A stretch of 64,000 nucleotides of DNA from Archangium violaceum (GCF_016887565.1 NZ_CP069396.1:12258001-12322000); one strand, 5' to 3'; shown: positions 16,566 to 25,516, counted from the first letter of the stretch. The notes: a model not told the origin generated them from the letters alone. Program-made: numbers and translations.

Positions 16566-17552
16566 ATGCAAGATCGAGTGGTCGTGGTATCTCGTCACGT
16601 GAAGGACGCTCCGGTATTCCGCCGGGCGCTCCTGGGTGCGGTCGTCCTGCTTTCCGCCTGCGGCCCCGTGACCCCGCCCGAGGAGCCCCAGGAAATCGCC
16701 GCCCATCAGCAGACGCTCTACGAGCTCAACGGGCTGTCGCCCAACGGCCTGGCCTTCAACGGCCTGGCCTTCAACGGGCTCGCCTTCAACGGCCTGGCCT
16801 TCAACGGGCTCGCCTTCAACGGCCTGGCCTTCAACGGCCTGTCCACCGCTGAGTTCTCCTCCTGGTTCCAGGCGGATCCCGCCCTGGGCAACATGGTGAT
16901 GAAGTACGTCGTCGCGTGTGCCTTGCCACCGGGGGAGACACGCAGCCATACCCCTCCTGACTCGAACATCACCTATACCTGGACGGGCAACCTGGGGCTG
17001 GCGCCAGACTGGGCCAATGGCGCGCCGGCCTCCCTGGCCGAGCAGCAACTCATCTCCGCGTGCCTGGCGGCCCACACCAACAAGTTCGGTGTCCGCGTAC
17101 CCATCTCCGTGCTGGGGCGCACGGGACTGGGCGAGGCCATCCCCTACACCAGGCAGGAGTTGGAGGACTTCGCGGAGAAGGAAGCCTGCTTCTTCGGCAA
17201 CCTCTTCACGGGCGAGGGGATCTACGTCGGCAACGACGGGCGCATGCTCCACCACAACAACAGTTCCTCACGCGCGTGCGCCCGCTCGGACGAGAAGGAG
17301 GATGAACGCCAGCCCTGCATGCCGATCGTCCGTGTTCATCACAAGTGCGACAAGTATTGCGAGAAGGACAAGGAGAAGGACTTCTACGCGCAGTGCACGT
17401 ACAAGGGAGTGACCTACCAGGCCATCACCACGCGCATGCGCAAGGATGACGTCTTCAAGTGTGGTGACGGGGTGTGCCAGTACACTGAGTCCTGCGGCAC
17501 GGGCGATAACCCGGACGACTGCAAGGACTGCGGCCCCTGCCCCGCGCCCTGA
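16566..17552 (+). CDS. Lipoprotein with NGLAF tandem repeats and Cys-rich C-terminus
   Basis: A 328-aa lipoprotein; the lipobox VLLSAC follows a short basic N-terminus, with Cys about residue 32. Residues ~55-92 are a perfect pentapeptide array, NGLSP then six NGLAF units then NGL. The body is Cys-rich, with a charged KCDKYCEKDKEKD patch and ends in CGDGVCQYTESC, a DGxC-type metal-binding or disulfide knot common in myxobacterial surface proteins. The NGLAFNGLAF array resembles those of myxobacterial secreted hypotheticals and may form a short beta-helix as pentapeptide repeats do (inference). Transcribed alone, just upstream of the 17621 gene. Confidence 0.75.
   Translation: MQDRVVVVSRHVKDAPVFRRALLGAVVLLSACGPVTPPEEPQEIAAHQQTLYELNGLSPNGLAFNGLAFNGLAFNGLAFNGLAFNGLAFNGLSTAEFSSWFQADPALGNMVMKYVVACALPPGETRSHTPPDSNITYTWTGNLGLAPDWANGAPASLAEQQLISACLAAHTNKFGVRVPISVLGRTGLGEAIPYTRQELEDFAEKEACFFGNLFTGEGIYVGNDGRMLHHNNSSSRACARSDEKEDERQPCMPIVRVHHKCDKYCEKDKEKDFYAQCTYKGVTYQAITTRMRKDDVFKCGDGVCQYTESCGTGDNPDDCKDCGPCPAP
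16728..16841 (+). repeat. 15-bp tandem repeat coding NGLAF
   Basis: Units start at 16728 (NGLSP) and at 16743, 16758, 16773, 16788, 16803 and 16818 (NGLAF), ending with a partial NGL. Two codon variants, GGCCTGGCC and GGGCTCGCC, alternate in part, which points to unit duplication followed by drift. All are in frame. Confidence 0.9.
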
Positions 17553-17620
17553 GCCGTGTGGTCCCGAGCCCCGCGTCCACTCGTCTGGGGTATCGTGGGC
17601 TACAACCTGGTGAGGTCGGA

Positions 17621-18220
17621 ATGACGGACGTAGTGATACGACGTGCCTGGAAGAGGATGGAAGATCCTCATCAGGTGGAGGCCCTGTTTCAGGCCGCCTG
17701 GGCTTTCAAGGAAGCCAACGCCCCCCAGGCCATCTACGCCGTCAATCCAAACTATCACGAGTGCCTCAGGCGCCCCACCATGGCGGAGTCCTTCGGTGCC
17801 CACGCCCGGGAGGCCTTCGAGGTGAAGAACCTCCTCTTGACCGTCATGAGGAGCAGCCGCGACTGGGTGGCATTCATCTCGCGGTCGACGGAGCATTCGA
17901 TTTCGAGTGCTCCAGATTTCATCACGCTGCCGGATCGGCAGCTGATGGGACAGTTCTTCGACCCCGTGATTTTCGACCATCCCTGGGTCGACAACACCAT
18001 GCGGATGCCCGGGCTGCCCTTGCAGCCCAGCGATTGGGTCATCGAGCCGCTATCAGGTGACCCGGACGACACGCATTTGTTCTTCGACCGGGAAGGTCAA
18101 CGGCTGCTCCTCTTCGAGGGTCAGCAGTCCCGCCTCGAATTCCATGGCTTCTCTCCGCCGATTCCCGACCGGTTCTCCTGGCTCAGGCCTGGCTTCACCG
18201 GGGCGGTCGGGAGTGGATGA
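17621..18220 (+). CDS. Hypothetical protein
   Basis: A 199-aa cytoplasmic protein starting MTDVVIRRAWKRMED, without signal, membrane segment or recognised motif. Features seen are an acidic DPDDTHLFFDREGQ loop and several Trp/Phe-rich strands. The ATG at 17621 is taken rather than the frame opening at 17558, whose extra 21 residues read like spacer. It precedes a small kinase gene by 73 bp. Confidence 0.6.
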   Translation: MTDVVIRRAWKRMEDPHQVEALFQAAWAFKEANAPQAIYAVNPNYHECLRRPTMAESFGAHAREAFEVKNLLLTVMRSSRDWVAFISRSTEHSISSAPDFITLPDRQLMGQFFDPVIFDHPWVDNTMRMPGLPLQPSDWVIEPLSGDPDDTHLFFDREGQRLLLFEGQQSRLEFHGFSPPIPDRFSWLRPGFTGAVGSG

Positions 18221-18293
18221 AGTCCCCTTCGTGCCGCCGCCGTTCGAATGATATCCACCCGGGAGCTGCATCAGACCCGCTCCTTGGTGGCAC

Positions 18294-18812
18294 ATGCGTA
18301 GAGTCCTGGTGATTGGTTCGGGTGGGGCGGGGAAGTCGACCTTCGCCACCCGCCTCGCGCAACTCACCGGGTTGCCACTGGTTCACCTGGATGCGCTGTA
18401 CTGGAAGCCCGGCTGGGTGGAAACCCCCAAGGAGGAGTGGTCGCGAACGATGGGGCAGCTCATCGCGGAGGAGCGGTGGGTCATGGATGGCAACTATGGA
18501 GGCACGCTCGAGCAGCGGCTCGCGGCGTGTGACACCGTGGTCTTCCTGGATCTCCCACGTACGGTCTGCCTCTGGCGCGTCATCATGCGGCGGGTGCGAT
18601 TCCACCGGAGAGCCCGGCCCGACATGAGCGAGGGATGCCCCGAGCGGCTCACCTGGGAGTTCGTCCGGTGGATCTGGACGTACCCCGCGGAGCGGAGACC
18701 CAGGATTCTGCAACGGCTCTCCAAACTCGAAGCCGGACAGCGGGTCTTCGTGCTGCGGTCCTCCTCCGAGGTCGAGAAGTTCCTTCGGGAACGGTCTCGC
18801 CAGCCGGCCTGA
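18294..18812 (+). CDS. FlaR-type adenylate-kinase-like P-loop protein
   Basis: A 172-aa P-loop protein: VLVIGSGGAGKSTFA is a Walker A loop at residues ~4-18, followed by HLDALYWKPGW and an EERWVMDGNYGGTLEQR segment, the pattern of proteins named DNA topology modulation protein FlaR. VVFLDLPRTVCLWRVIMRR is the Walker B/lid region. Such proteins are probably nucleotide or small-molecule kinases; the topology name is historical. It stands between hypotheticals with no clear operon partner. Confidence 0.8.
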   Translation: MRRVLVIGSGGAGKSTFATRLAQLTGLPLVHLDALYWKPGWVETPKEEWSRTMGQLIAEERWVMDGNYGGTLEQRLAACDTVVFLDLPRTVCLWRVIMRRVRFHRRARPDMSEGCPERLTWEFVRWIWTYPAERRPRILQRLSKLEAGQRVFVLRSSSEVEKFLRERSRQPA

Positions 18813-18885
18813 CCCCAGGGGCTCCACGTCCCGCGGCTTCGGATAGGCTCGGATGAACCCGTGGTGCGCACGTGAAGGGAGAACG

Positions 18886-19239
18886 ATGAGCTACGTCGAT
18901 GGTTTCGTGTTGCCGGTCCCGAAGAAGAACCTGGATGCTTATCGACGCCTGGCGCGCAAGGCCGGGAAGATCTGGCGCGAGTACGGCGCCCTGGCGTACA
19001 TGGAATGCGTCGCGGACGACGTCACGCCCGGAAAGCTCACTTCGTTCCCGAGGAGCGTCAAGCTCAAGCCCGATGAGGTCGTGGTCTTCTCCTGGATCGT
19101 GTACACGTCGCGAGCGCATCGCGATCGCGTCAACAAGAAGGTCATGGCGGATCCTCGCTTGAAGATGGACCCCAAGACGATGCCGTTCGACGGCAAGCGG
19201 ATGATCTGGGGCGGCTTCAAGGGCCTGGTCGAGCTCTGA
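18886..19239 (+). CDS. DUF1428 family protein
   Basis: A 117-aa ferredoxin-like small protein that starts MSYVDGFVLPVPKKNLDAY, the usual opening of DUF1428, and contains ALAYMECVADD and KKVMADPRL, also typical. The ATG at 18886 has GGGAGAACG upstream and begins exactly at the conserved block. Full length for the family. Function unknown. Confidence 0.85.
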   Translation: MSYVDGFVLPVPKKNLDAYRRLARKAGKIWREYGALAYMECVADDVTPGKLTSFPRSVKLKPDEVVVFSWIVYTSRAHRDRVNKKVMADPRLKMDPKTMPFDGKRMIWGGFKGLVEL

Positions 19240-19385
19240 GGATGCGCCTGGCGGTGACGTATCGGAGAGTTCGAACACGACCCGCTCGAACCGCGGCATC
19301 GATGGCATCCACGGGTTGTGCGGCCGCCAACGCCTGCCCCGCGCGCGTATGGCCAAGGTGCGCGTGACCGGACAGGGTTGCGCAC

Positions 19386-20798
19386 ATGGTCCACGCCCCG
19401 GAGACCGTCAGCTATTCGAGTGCCCGCGGCCGCGGCGTGCTGCTCGCCAGCGTGCTGGGCAGCAGCATGGCGTTCCTCGACTCCACCGCCGTCAACGTCG
19501 CCCTCCATTCACTCGGCGAGGAGCTGGGCACCGGACTGTCCGGCCTGCAGTGGACCGTGGATGCCTACCTGCTCGCCCTGGGTGCGCTCGTCCTCACCGG
19601 GGGCGCGCTCGGGGATGCCTTCGGCCAGCGGCGCATCTTCCTCACCGGGCTCGGCGCCTTCGCCGTCACCTCGGGGTTGTGTGGAATCGCCACCAGCGTG
19701 GGCTTGCTCGCCGCCGCGCGCGCCGCCCAGGGCCTTGGAGCCGCGCTCCTCGTCCCCACCAGCCTCGCCCTCCTGCGCACCTCCTTCTCCGAGGAAGACC
19801 GGGACCGCGCCGTCGCGGCCTGGGCCGGACTCTCCGGTGTCAGCACCGCCATGGGACCCCTCCTGGGAGGATGGCTCATCGGTGTCTGGTCGTGGCGCGC
19901 CGTCTTCTTCCTCAACCTTCCCCTGGCCCTGCTCGCCGCCTGGGCCGGCCGCCGCTTCGTCCCCACCATCGAGCCTGGCCGCTCGGTGCGCGAGTTCGAT
20001 GGCGGCGGCGTCCTGAGTGTCACGCTCGGGCTCGGGGGCATTGTCTTCGCCCTCATCGAGGGCCCCGTGCAGGGGTGGTCCATCCTGTCCGTCGCCTCCG
20101 GCCTCGGGGGAGTCCTCGCGCTCGGGCTCTTCGTCCTGCTCCAGGCGCGCGGCGGGCATCCCATGCTGCCCCTCGGTCTCTTCCGCTCCCGCGCCTTCCG
20201 CGGCGCCAACCTCACCACCCTCGCCGTCTACTTCGCGCTCGGCGGCGCCACCTTCTTCATCGTGCTCGCGCTCCAGCAGGAGGTGGGCTACTCGCCCCTG
20301 GAGGCCGGCGCCTCGCTGCTCCCCATCACGGTGCTGATGCTCCTGCTCTCCCCTTTCGTGGGCGGGCTCGCGCAGCGGCTCGGCTCGCGCGTGCTCATGC
20401 TCATCGGGCCGCTCGTCTGCGCGGTGGGGCTCGCCCTGTTCACTCGCATCGAGCGCGGTGGGAGTTACGTGGACTCCGTCCTCCCGGGCGCGGTGGGACT
20501 GGGGCTCGGGCTCGCGCTCACCGTCGGGCCGCTCACCGCCACCGTGCTCGACAGTGTCGCCGGGAGCCAGGCAGGCATCGCCTCGGGATTCAACAACGCG
20601 GTGGCGCGCATCGCGGGATTACTGGCCGTGGCACTGCTCCCCGGGGTGTGCGGGCTCACAGGCCGCGTCGGGGCGGGCTTCCTCGCGGGCGTGCATCGCG
20701 CGCTCTGGCTCTCCGCCGCGCTGTGCGCGGTGGGCGGGGTGTGCGCCTGGGTGCTCATCCCAGGCGGGAAGCACGGGGACGCATCGAGGCCCAGGTGA
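19386..20798 (+). CDS. MFS transporter, DHA2 (EmrB/QacA) drug:H+ antiporter
   Basis: A 470-aa inner-membrane protein with about 14 transmembrane helices, expected to export toxic compounds by proton antiport. Motif D1 (SSMAFLDSTAVNVAL) lies in helix 1; motif A, GALGDAFGQRRIF, is in the loop after helix 2; motif C-like GVSTAMGPLLGG is in helix 5. Two extra central helices distinguish DHA2 from DHA1 transporters. No regulator is adjacent, though TetR genes often accompany such pumps. Substrate unknown. Confidence 0.9.
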   Translation: MVHAPETVSYSSARGRGVLLASVLGSSMAFLDSTAVNVALHSLGEELGTGLSGLQWTVDAYLLALGALVLTGGALGDAFGQRRIFLTGLGAFAVTSGLCGIATSVGLLAAARAAQGLGAALLVPTSLALLRTSFSEEDRDRAVAAWAGLSGVSTAMGPLLGGWLIGVWSWRAVFFLNLPLALLAAWAGRRFVPTIEPGRSVREFDGGGVLSVTLGLGGIVFALIEGPVQGWSILSVASGLGGVLALGLFVLLQARGGHPMLPLGLFRSRAFRGANLTTLAVYFALGGATFFIVLALQQEVGYSPLEAGASLLPITVLMLLLSPFVGGLAQRLGSRVLMLIGPLVCAVGLALFTRIERGGSYVDSVLPGAVGLGLGLALTVGPLTATVLDSVAGSQAGIASGFNNAVARIAGLLAVALLPGVCGLTGRVGAGFLAGVHRALWLSAALCAVGGVCAWVLIPGGKHGDASRPR

Positions 20799-20933
20799 GC
20801 GGCGGCCTGGGGCTGAACTGAAGCTCTCCGAAAGTGGTCGGGGCTCACGGGTGGAGGGACTGGGGCGGACGGCTCCGGTCCTTCGAGACCGGCAGGTAGC
20901 ACCTGCCTTGGTACTCGGCCTGGTCCTCCTTGA

Positions 20934-20962
20934 AGGCGGCGGGAATCGAATCCGCCGCCTGG
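20934..20962. other. tmRNA/tRNA 3'-end-like sequence, degenerate copy
   Basis: Twenty-eight of 29 bases match the sequence at 53893-53921, in the same orientation. Read on the minus strand it gives a T-arm-like loop TTCGATT between GCGGA and CCCGC, with one mismatch in the stem. No complete RNA gene surrounds it. It may be an old attachment-site duplicate. Confidence 0.45.
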
Positions 20963-21121
20963 AGCCTCGAGCAAGAGTGTGCCTGTTCGGTCGCACGCGG
21001 CTGCCGTAGGCTATCCAGGTACGCCACTCCCCGAGCGGGCTTGGCGGAGTTGAGTGGGAAGTTGGCGCAGTAGCGGGCTGCGCTCAAGTGCGGAGAGAAG
21101 CGGGAGGGGGCGTGCGATTCT

Positions 21122-21196
21122 TTGGAGCACCTGGGGTTGTCCACGGCACCTGCTAGGCTGGCTCCAGGGGGGCGACTCCGGGCCGCGTGGTGTTGA
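21122..21196 (+). pseudogene. IS91-like transposase C-terminal remnant (A)
   Basis: Twenty-four codons plus stop reading LEHLGLSTAPARLAP and ending AAWC, the C-terminus of the IS91-like (Y2) transposase seen more fully at 42402-42585 (VEHLGLPTAGARLAP...SWC). The rest of the element is missing. Confidence 0.7.
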
Positions 21197-21364
21197 GGAC
21201 CGAGCCGCCATCGACAAGATCTGTCGGGCGAGGACCACTGGCACACCATTGATGAGGACCACATCGTCGAGGTGGACAACGACCTCATCTTTCACCAGTG
21301 GAAGGTGCAACTGCAGGCACTGCGCTCAATCCCCCTCTTGCTGCCCCCGTCCGGCCGTGGGTAA
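21197..21364 (+). pseudogene. 3' remnant of an unknown gene upstream of the 21375 gene
   Basis: A good coding frame containing GEDHWHTIDEDHIVEVDND and WKVQLQALRSIP, closing at TAA 21362-21364, only 10 bp before the next ATG. Its 5' part has been replaced by the IS91 remnant. It may be what is left of an operon partner of the nuclease-like gene. Confidence 0.45.
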
Positions 21365-21374
21365 CTCTTGGAGC

Positions 21375-23477
21375 ATGGCGACTCCCCTCGAAAACACCAT
21401 CCAGGAGTGGTTCGAGCAACTCGTGAAAGACGAGCGCCTGCGCGATACCATCGTCGGGCTCGAAAAGCTCAAGGGCCTGTTCACCCCCGAGTACGAAGAA
21501 CGGCACATTCCCGCACTCGTGCTCGACCACCTCCTACGGCGCAAGAGCGTCCTCGCAGCAAGGGCTGTCCTAGAGGCTCTCCCCGCAGCACGCCTGCTCG
21601 TCACGAACCAGAGTGTCTCCCTGGACTCGCACCGGCTCCGGCCAGACCTGGTCCTCGCGAGTGAAGATGCTGGCGAGCTTCTCCTCGTCGAGTTGAAGCG
21701 CAGCGATCAGACTGAGCGCGAGGCGATCACTGAACTTCTTGGCTACGAGCAGGAACTCAAGAACCACTTGCCGTTCCTGTCGGACCTCGACTTGTCTTTC
21801 ATCATCGTGTCCACGGAGTTCTCGGCACTGCTCGACCACTCGATTTCCCAGATGATCGCGTGGGAGCACCGGCGCATCTTATGTTTGAGGTTGGACACCA
21901 GCGGACAGGACTGGAAGCTTCACCTCCACCTGCCAACGGCCTGGACCGATTTGCAGTGGCCCAATCTCCCCGAGGATGCACTCCTCACGGTGACGCTAGC
22001 GCTATACGTGTACGAGAGCGATGAGAAGGCAGAGGACGTAGGTCGCCATGTGCCCACTGCGCTTCAGCTGATCGCCCGGGATGGCGACATCCATCGCTCA
22101 TCGGGGTTCACCCTTGCATGGCGCTCGACCTCCAGCGGTCTTCCTTCACGGTGGTGCATTACGATATGTGTACTGAATCCGTGGACCTTTCTGCCTGCTC
22201 GTGAGGGTGCGACGCTGGAAGTGAGACGTGGGCCCCTGCTGGAGCACCTGACCCGACTAGTCGACGAGGGCGCCCACCCCACCAGCCTGTACACCGTGGC
22301 CAAACGGGCCCAAAGGTTCCTGAGTCGGTTTTGCACAGCGGATTTTGAAGGGGTGATGACCTGGGACCAGACAGTTGCAAACATCGAGACCAACAGCTTT
22401 CCAGTCGAGATGGAGTTTTGGGGAGTGCTGGGTGAGCATGTCCGCGAGTTCGTGACGAATCCGCTCGTTCGCGAGCAGGTGCTGCCCTATACGGACACAA
22501 CGGGCATGGACTGGCGGGCACCCGAAATCGGGCTTCCCCTCGTTCGCTATCTGTCGGGGCGTGCGCTCTTCGCGCACGGCCACTTCACGGCAGAGGCCAT
22601 CTTCGAGTTCGGCATCTTGATCGGGCGGGCGACGCTCTTGTGCCTCAACCTGGATTCGCAGGAGGAGAAGGTCAAGGAACTTCTGGCAGGGCAACTGGCG
22701 TGGTTGGAGGCAGACCTGCTCAGTGCCCTCCAAGACATCGTTGCCCGCTATATGGTCGCCGAGGATCTCCAGACGAAACCACCACCCCTGAAGCTTCCAC
22801 TCTCCGCGAATCCGGCCAGGAGTGCGGAATCATTGACCGGCTTCATCGCTTGGTTCGCTAATGTATTCCTCGAGCACAACGAGCCTCATCGAATGTTCTT
22901 TTCGAATGCCCAGAGGCTTGCCGGGTTGATGAACAAGTCCTTCTCCCAGTGGCTATCCGGTGAACAACTTGCGGGACTGGAACAAGAGGCCCGAGCCTTC
23001 GTCATCAATGTCCTCTCCACGCCAGAGGACCAACGGGATGCGATCGCCCTGCTTCCGCCTGACATCCAGGGCTTCGCGAGGATGAGCGCTGCTGAATTGG
23101 AGGCAGCCGTTGGCCAACTGAAGACCCAGGCACTGCGAGACCTCGTCGCCCGGCTTCCCAAGGCCCTGGGGGAGTTGATCGGCCCGGTGTTCCATCAAAT
23201 CCCGCGCGTAAGTCCGGGTCCCTTCGATGTGGACTGGGTCAAGTCTCAGATCGAAGCCCAGGTCGCTGCCGGGAACACGTCTGTCGCTCTGATATTTGCT
23301 CCGGATGGCTCCATTCAAATCGGAAACCTACCGATCCAATTCACAGCAGCCCACTACGTCGGCAGGGCTCCTGTCGTAGACAACCTATCGGTGGCAAGCG
23401 TGATGGAATGGAAGACCTCGGACGAATTGAGACAATTTCTTCCTGCACCGGGTGATGAGAGCGATACGGATGAATGA
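21375..23477 (+). CDS. Large PD-(D/E)XK nuclease-like protein, unknown system
   Basis: A 700-aa soluble protein. Residues ~60-160 hold a restriction-endonuclease-type core: LRPDLVLA (Asp 91), then LLLVELKRSD (Glu 106, Lys 108), then a helix EAITELLGYEQEL, as in Mrr/RecB-like PD-(D/E)XK enzymes. Residues 160-650 form a long helical region without a motif I know, and the protein ends in a short acidic tail. The ATG at 21375 begins right before the conserved domain; the frame continuing to 21054 crosses transposon debris. It sits in the accessory region behind a truncated gene. A nuclease acting in defence or DNA processing is likely; partner and target are unknown. Confidence 0.65.
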   Translation: MATPLENTIQEWFEQLVKDERLRDTIVGLEKLKGLFTPEYEERHIPALVLDHLLRRKSVLAARAVLEALPAARLLVTNQSVSLDSHRLRPDLVLASEDAGELLLVELKRSDQTEREAITELLGYEQELKNHLPFLSDLDLSFIIVSTEFSALLDHSISQMIAWEHRRILCLRLDTSGQDWKLHLHLPTAWTDLQWPNLPEDALLTVTLALYVYESDEKAEDVGRHVPTALQLIARDGDIHRSSGFTLAWRSTSSGLPSRWCITICVLNPWTFLPAREGATLEVRRGPLLEHLTRLVDEGAHPTSLYTVAKRAQRFLSRFCTADFEGVMTWDQTVANIETNSFPVEMEFWGVLGEHVREFVTNPLVREQVLPYTDTTGMDWRAPEIGLPLVRYLSGRALFAHGHFTAEAIFEFGILIGRATLLCLNLDSQEEKVKELLAGQLAWLEADLLSALQDIVARYMVAEDLQTKPPPLKLPLSANPARSAESLTGFIAWFANVFLEHNEPHRMFFSNAQRLAGLMNKSFSQWLSGEQLAGLEQEARAFVINVLSTPEDQRDAIALLPPDIQGFARMSAAELEAAVGQLKTQALRDLVARLPKALGELIGPVFHQIPRVSPGPFDVDWVKSQIEAQVAAGNTSVALIFAPDGSIQIGNLPIQFTAAHYVGRAPVVDNLSVASVMEWKTSDELRQFLPAPGDESDTDE

Positions 23478-23591
23478 TTCTGAGAGAAAGCGAGCGGTTT
23501 GACCCGGCAGGATCGTGAGAAAGCATTCTATCAGGGTGGAAGCGTTCGAATAGGGTGGTGCCGTTCCTCGCTCTCCCCCGAAGGACATGGC

Positions 23592-23759
23592 ATGGCCGCC
23601 AAACTCTCAACCAGCAACGACGACATCGCCTCCCTTCCGAGGGAGGTTCAGGTCATCCTCACAAAGGCTCGGAAGATAAGCCGGAAAGTGCTGGATTTGT
23701 CCACGGCACCTGCGAGGCTGGCCCCAGCGCGGGGGCCATCCCAGGCCGCATGGTGTTGA
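23592..23759 (+). pseudogene. Gene 5' end fused to IS91 transposase C-terminal remnant (B)
   Basis: The frame starts MAAKLSTSNDDIASLPREV and after ~35 codons passes into STAPARLAPARGP...AAWC and stop, the IS91-like transposase tail. The first part is therefore the truncated start of an unidentified gene. The homology with other IS91 copies continues to about 23830 (GGCCCCTGCCGCGCACCTCA). Confidence 0.6.
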
Positions 23760-23954
23760 GGCTCAAACTGCCACCACCAAAAGAGGCCCAGGCCCCTGCC
23801 GCGCACCTCATGGGAAGGCGGCCTGGGCAGGCGAGTGCCCAAAGTGGGCTGCACGGTCCCTTGCACTGGCTTGGCGCACAGCCCGGGCTCAACCCGTCAG
23901 CGGCCCTCGGCCCCTCTGTACCAGCCTTCTCTTTCAATACTCCTCCCGCCCCCG

Positions 23955-24428
23955 GAGAGGGTGTCAAAGGATTCGACACGCGGGACTCAAGCCACGGAAC
24001 GAGACCGGGTATCCCTACGAGTCGCCAAGTCTTTCCAAGGACTTGAAGCTGGCTCGCCGGGTGCATTGGGCTTGGCGACTCGCTCGTGGGGGATGGGGAT
24101 GGGCTGGCCGCTGAGGATGTTCCAAGAGGAGGGCTATTACTTCGTTACGTCCAGGTGCTTCCAGGGACGGCTGCTGCTGCGCCCCAGCGCGGAGGTGAAC
24201 GAGGTGGTGGGTGGGGTGCTGGCGCGAGCCGTCCAGCAGAGCGCCGGCAACGTGCGGCTGCACGCCTTCACCTTCGCTTCCGATCACTTTACTCAGCGGA
24301 GCCAGTGCTGGACGACACGGCGCTGGTGGGGCGGTTGCGCTACGTCCTGGCCCATGGGGTGAAAGAGGGCCTGGTGGAGAGGCGTGTCGTGCCGGGTCGC
24401 GTCACTCGAATTCTCTGACACCCTCGCG
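23955..24428 (+). mobile_element. RAYT/REP-type element, internally deleted
   Basis: The left end GAGAGGGTGTCAAAG and the inverted right end CTCTGACACCCTCGC bound ~470 bp carrying a broken REP-associated tyrosine transposase. The first ~135 bp recur at 45497-45628 and the right end recurs at 40738, so this is a dispersed element. Confidence 0.65.
24093..24418 (+). pseudogene. REP-associated tyrosine transposase, frameshifted remnant
   Basis: N-terminal Y1-transposase features are visible: GYYFVTSRCFQGRLLLRPS, then NEVVGGVLARAVQQ and LHAFTFASDHFT, where SNHFH is expected. The frame then shifts, and the C-terminal signature LVGRLRYVLAHGVKEGLVER continues in the next frame (about 24310-24380). 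The central catalytic segment is deleted, so it cannot be active. It lies inside the element 23955-24428. Confidence 0.75.
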
Positions 24429-24432
24429 GGCC

Positions 24433-24912
24433 CACGCAGCAGCGCAGGGCCCATCGGACTGGGAGGGGTGAAGTGGCGGCGTAGGGGCGTGCCCGCCTGG
24501 AGGTTGCGCGTCGCAGGGGCCCGGCCCGCGACAGGCACCGGTGCGCCCGACGTCATCCACTCCGGCGTCGCGGGCACCCAGAAGGGACGGCTCCACCGCC
24601 TCTTCCACGCATGCCTCGGCGGGGCCTGCCTGCCTCGCGCTTCCCAACAGCCCCTCTATTCATCCCAGGCACCGAATGAGGTGCCACACACCTGGTACCG
24701 GGCCGCTGAGGCCCCGGCCGCCCCGGCGCAGGCGGCGAGGAAGCAGCGCGTGCCGCGGCTGGAGGGGGCCCCTTTCCTCAAACGCAGCTTCGACTTCGGT
24801 CGGTTCCGCCCATGCGTCCACCCGCTGGAAGCGTACCTTCCGACCCATGCGCCCTCCGCTGCTGGGGTAGCCTCCCCGCCTGCCCCGGCGGTCCGGGGCC
24901 TCGGAGGCTCGG
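24433..24912. other. Gene-poor spacer with one REP half-site
   Basis: No convincing gene. At 24680-24700 there is GTGCCACACACCTGGTACC, the same half-site that forms a long hairpin at 25517-25570. Confidence 0.5.
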
Positions 24913-25464
24913 ATGGCAGCACGCAAGGCGATGGCGAAGAAGACACCCAGGAAGAAGACACCCACGAAGAATCCCCCTGCGAGGAAGAGCGCCGCGAGGA
25001 AGACGCCCGCGAAGACGCCCGCGAAGACCCCGGCGAAGGGCGCGGCCGCGAAGAAGGCGCCTGCCAAGGGCGCGGCCGCCAAGAAGACCCCTGACCGCCA
25101 ATACCTGCGCCGCGAGGACCTCGGCGCCCCGGCGGACGCCTTCTTCGCGCAGCAGCCCCCGGAGCGGCGCGAGCACCTCGAGGCCCTGCGTGCCCTGGTG
25201 AAGAAGGCCGCCCCCGGCGCCAGCGAGTCCATGAAGTGGGGCATGCCCTACTACCAGCTGAAGGGCGGGTTCTGTGCGCTCTACACCTCGACGACCTACG
25301 CCGCCCTCAGCATCATGGCGCCCCCGGAGAAGCTCGACGACCCGGAAGGAAAGCTCGAGGGCACCGGGAAGACCATGCGCCACCTCAAGGTGCGCAGCGC
25401 CGCGGACCTCGACGAGGCGAGCATCCTGCGCTGGGTGAAGGCCGCGGTGGCGCACCACTCCTGA
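24913..25464 (+). CDS. DUF1801 protein with histone-H1-like N-terminal tail
   Basis: A 183-aa protein. Residues 1-62 are a Lys/Ala/Pro/Thr tail (repeats of AKTP and AAAKKAPAKG) like bacterial histone-H1 homologues, probably DNA- or RNA-binding. Residues 63-183 are a DUF1801/YdhG-like domain: LEALRALVKKAAPGASESMKWGMPYYQLKG, CALYTSTTYAALSIM and TMRHLKVRS. The fusion of a basic tail to this fold occurs in actinobacteria and myxobacteria. Function unknown. Upstream and downstream spacers carry REP half-sites. Confidence 0.82.
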   Translation: MAARKAMAKKTPRKKTPTKNPPARKSAARKTPAKTPAKTPAKGAAAKKAPAKGAAAKKTPDRQYLRREDLGAPADAFFAQQPPERREHLEALRALVKKAAPGASESMKWGMPYYQLKGGFCALYTSTTYAALSIMAPPEKLDDPEGKLEGTGKTMRHLKVRSAADLDEASILRWVKAAVAHHS

Positions 25465-25516
25465 AGGAGGCACGCCCGGAGGTGGCCTGCCGACGCCAGC
25501 CCGCGGGGCCAGACGT

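Noticed and set aside
16728-16841. Possible CRISPR or microsatellite
   Set aside because: The 15-bp repeats are contiguous, in frame and part of a lipoprotein coding sequence.
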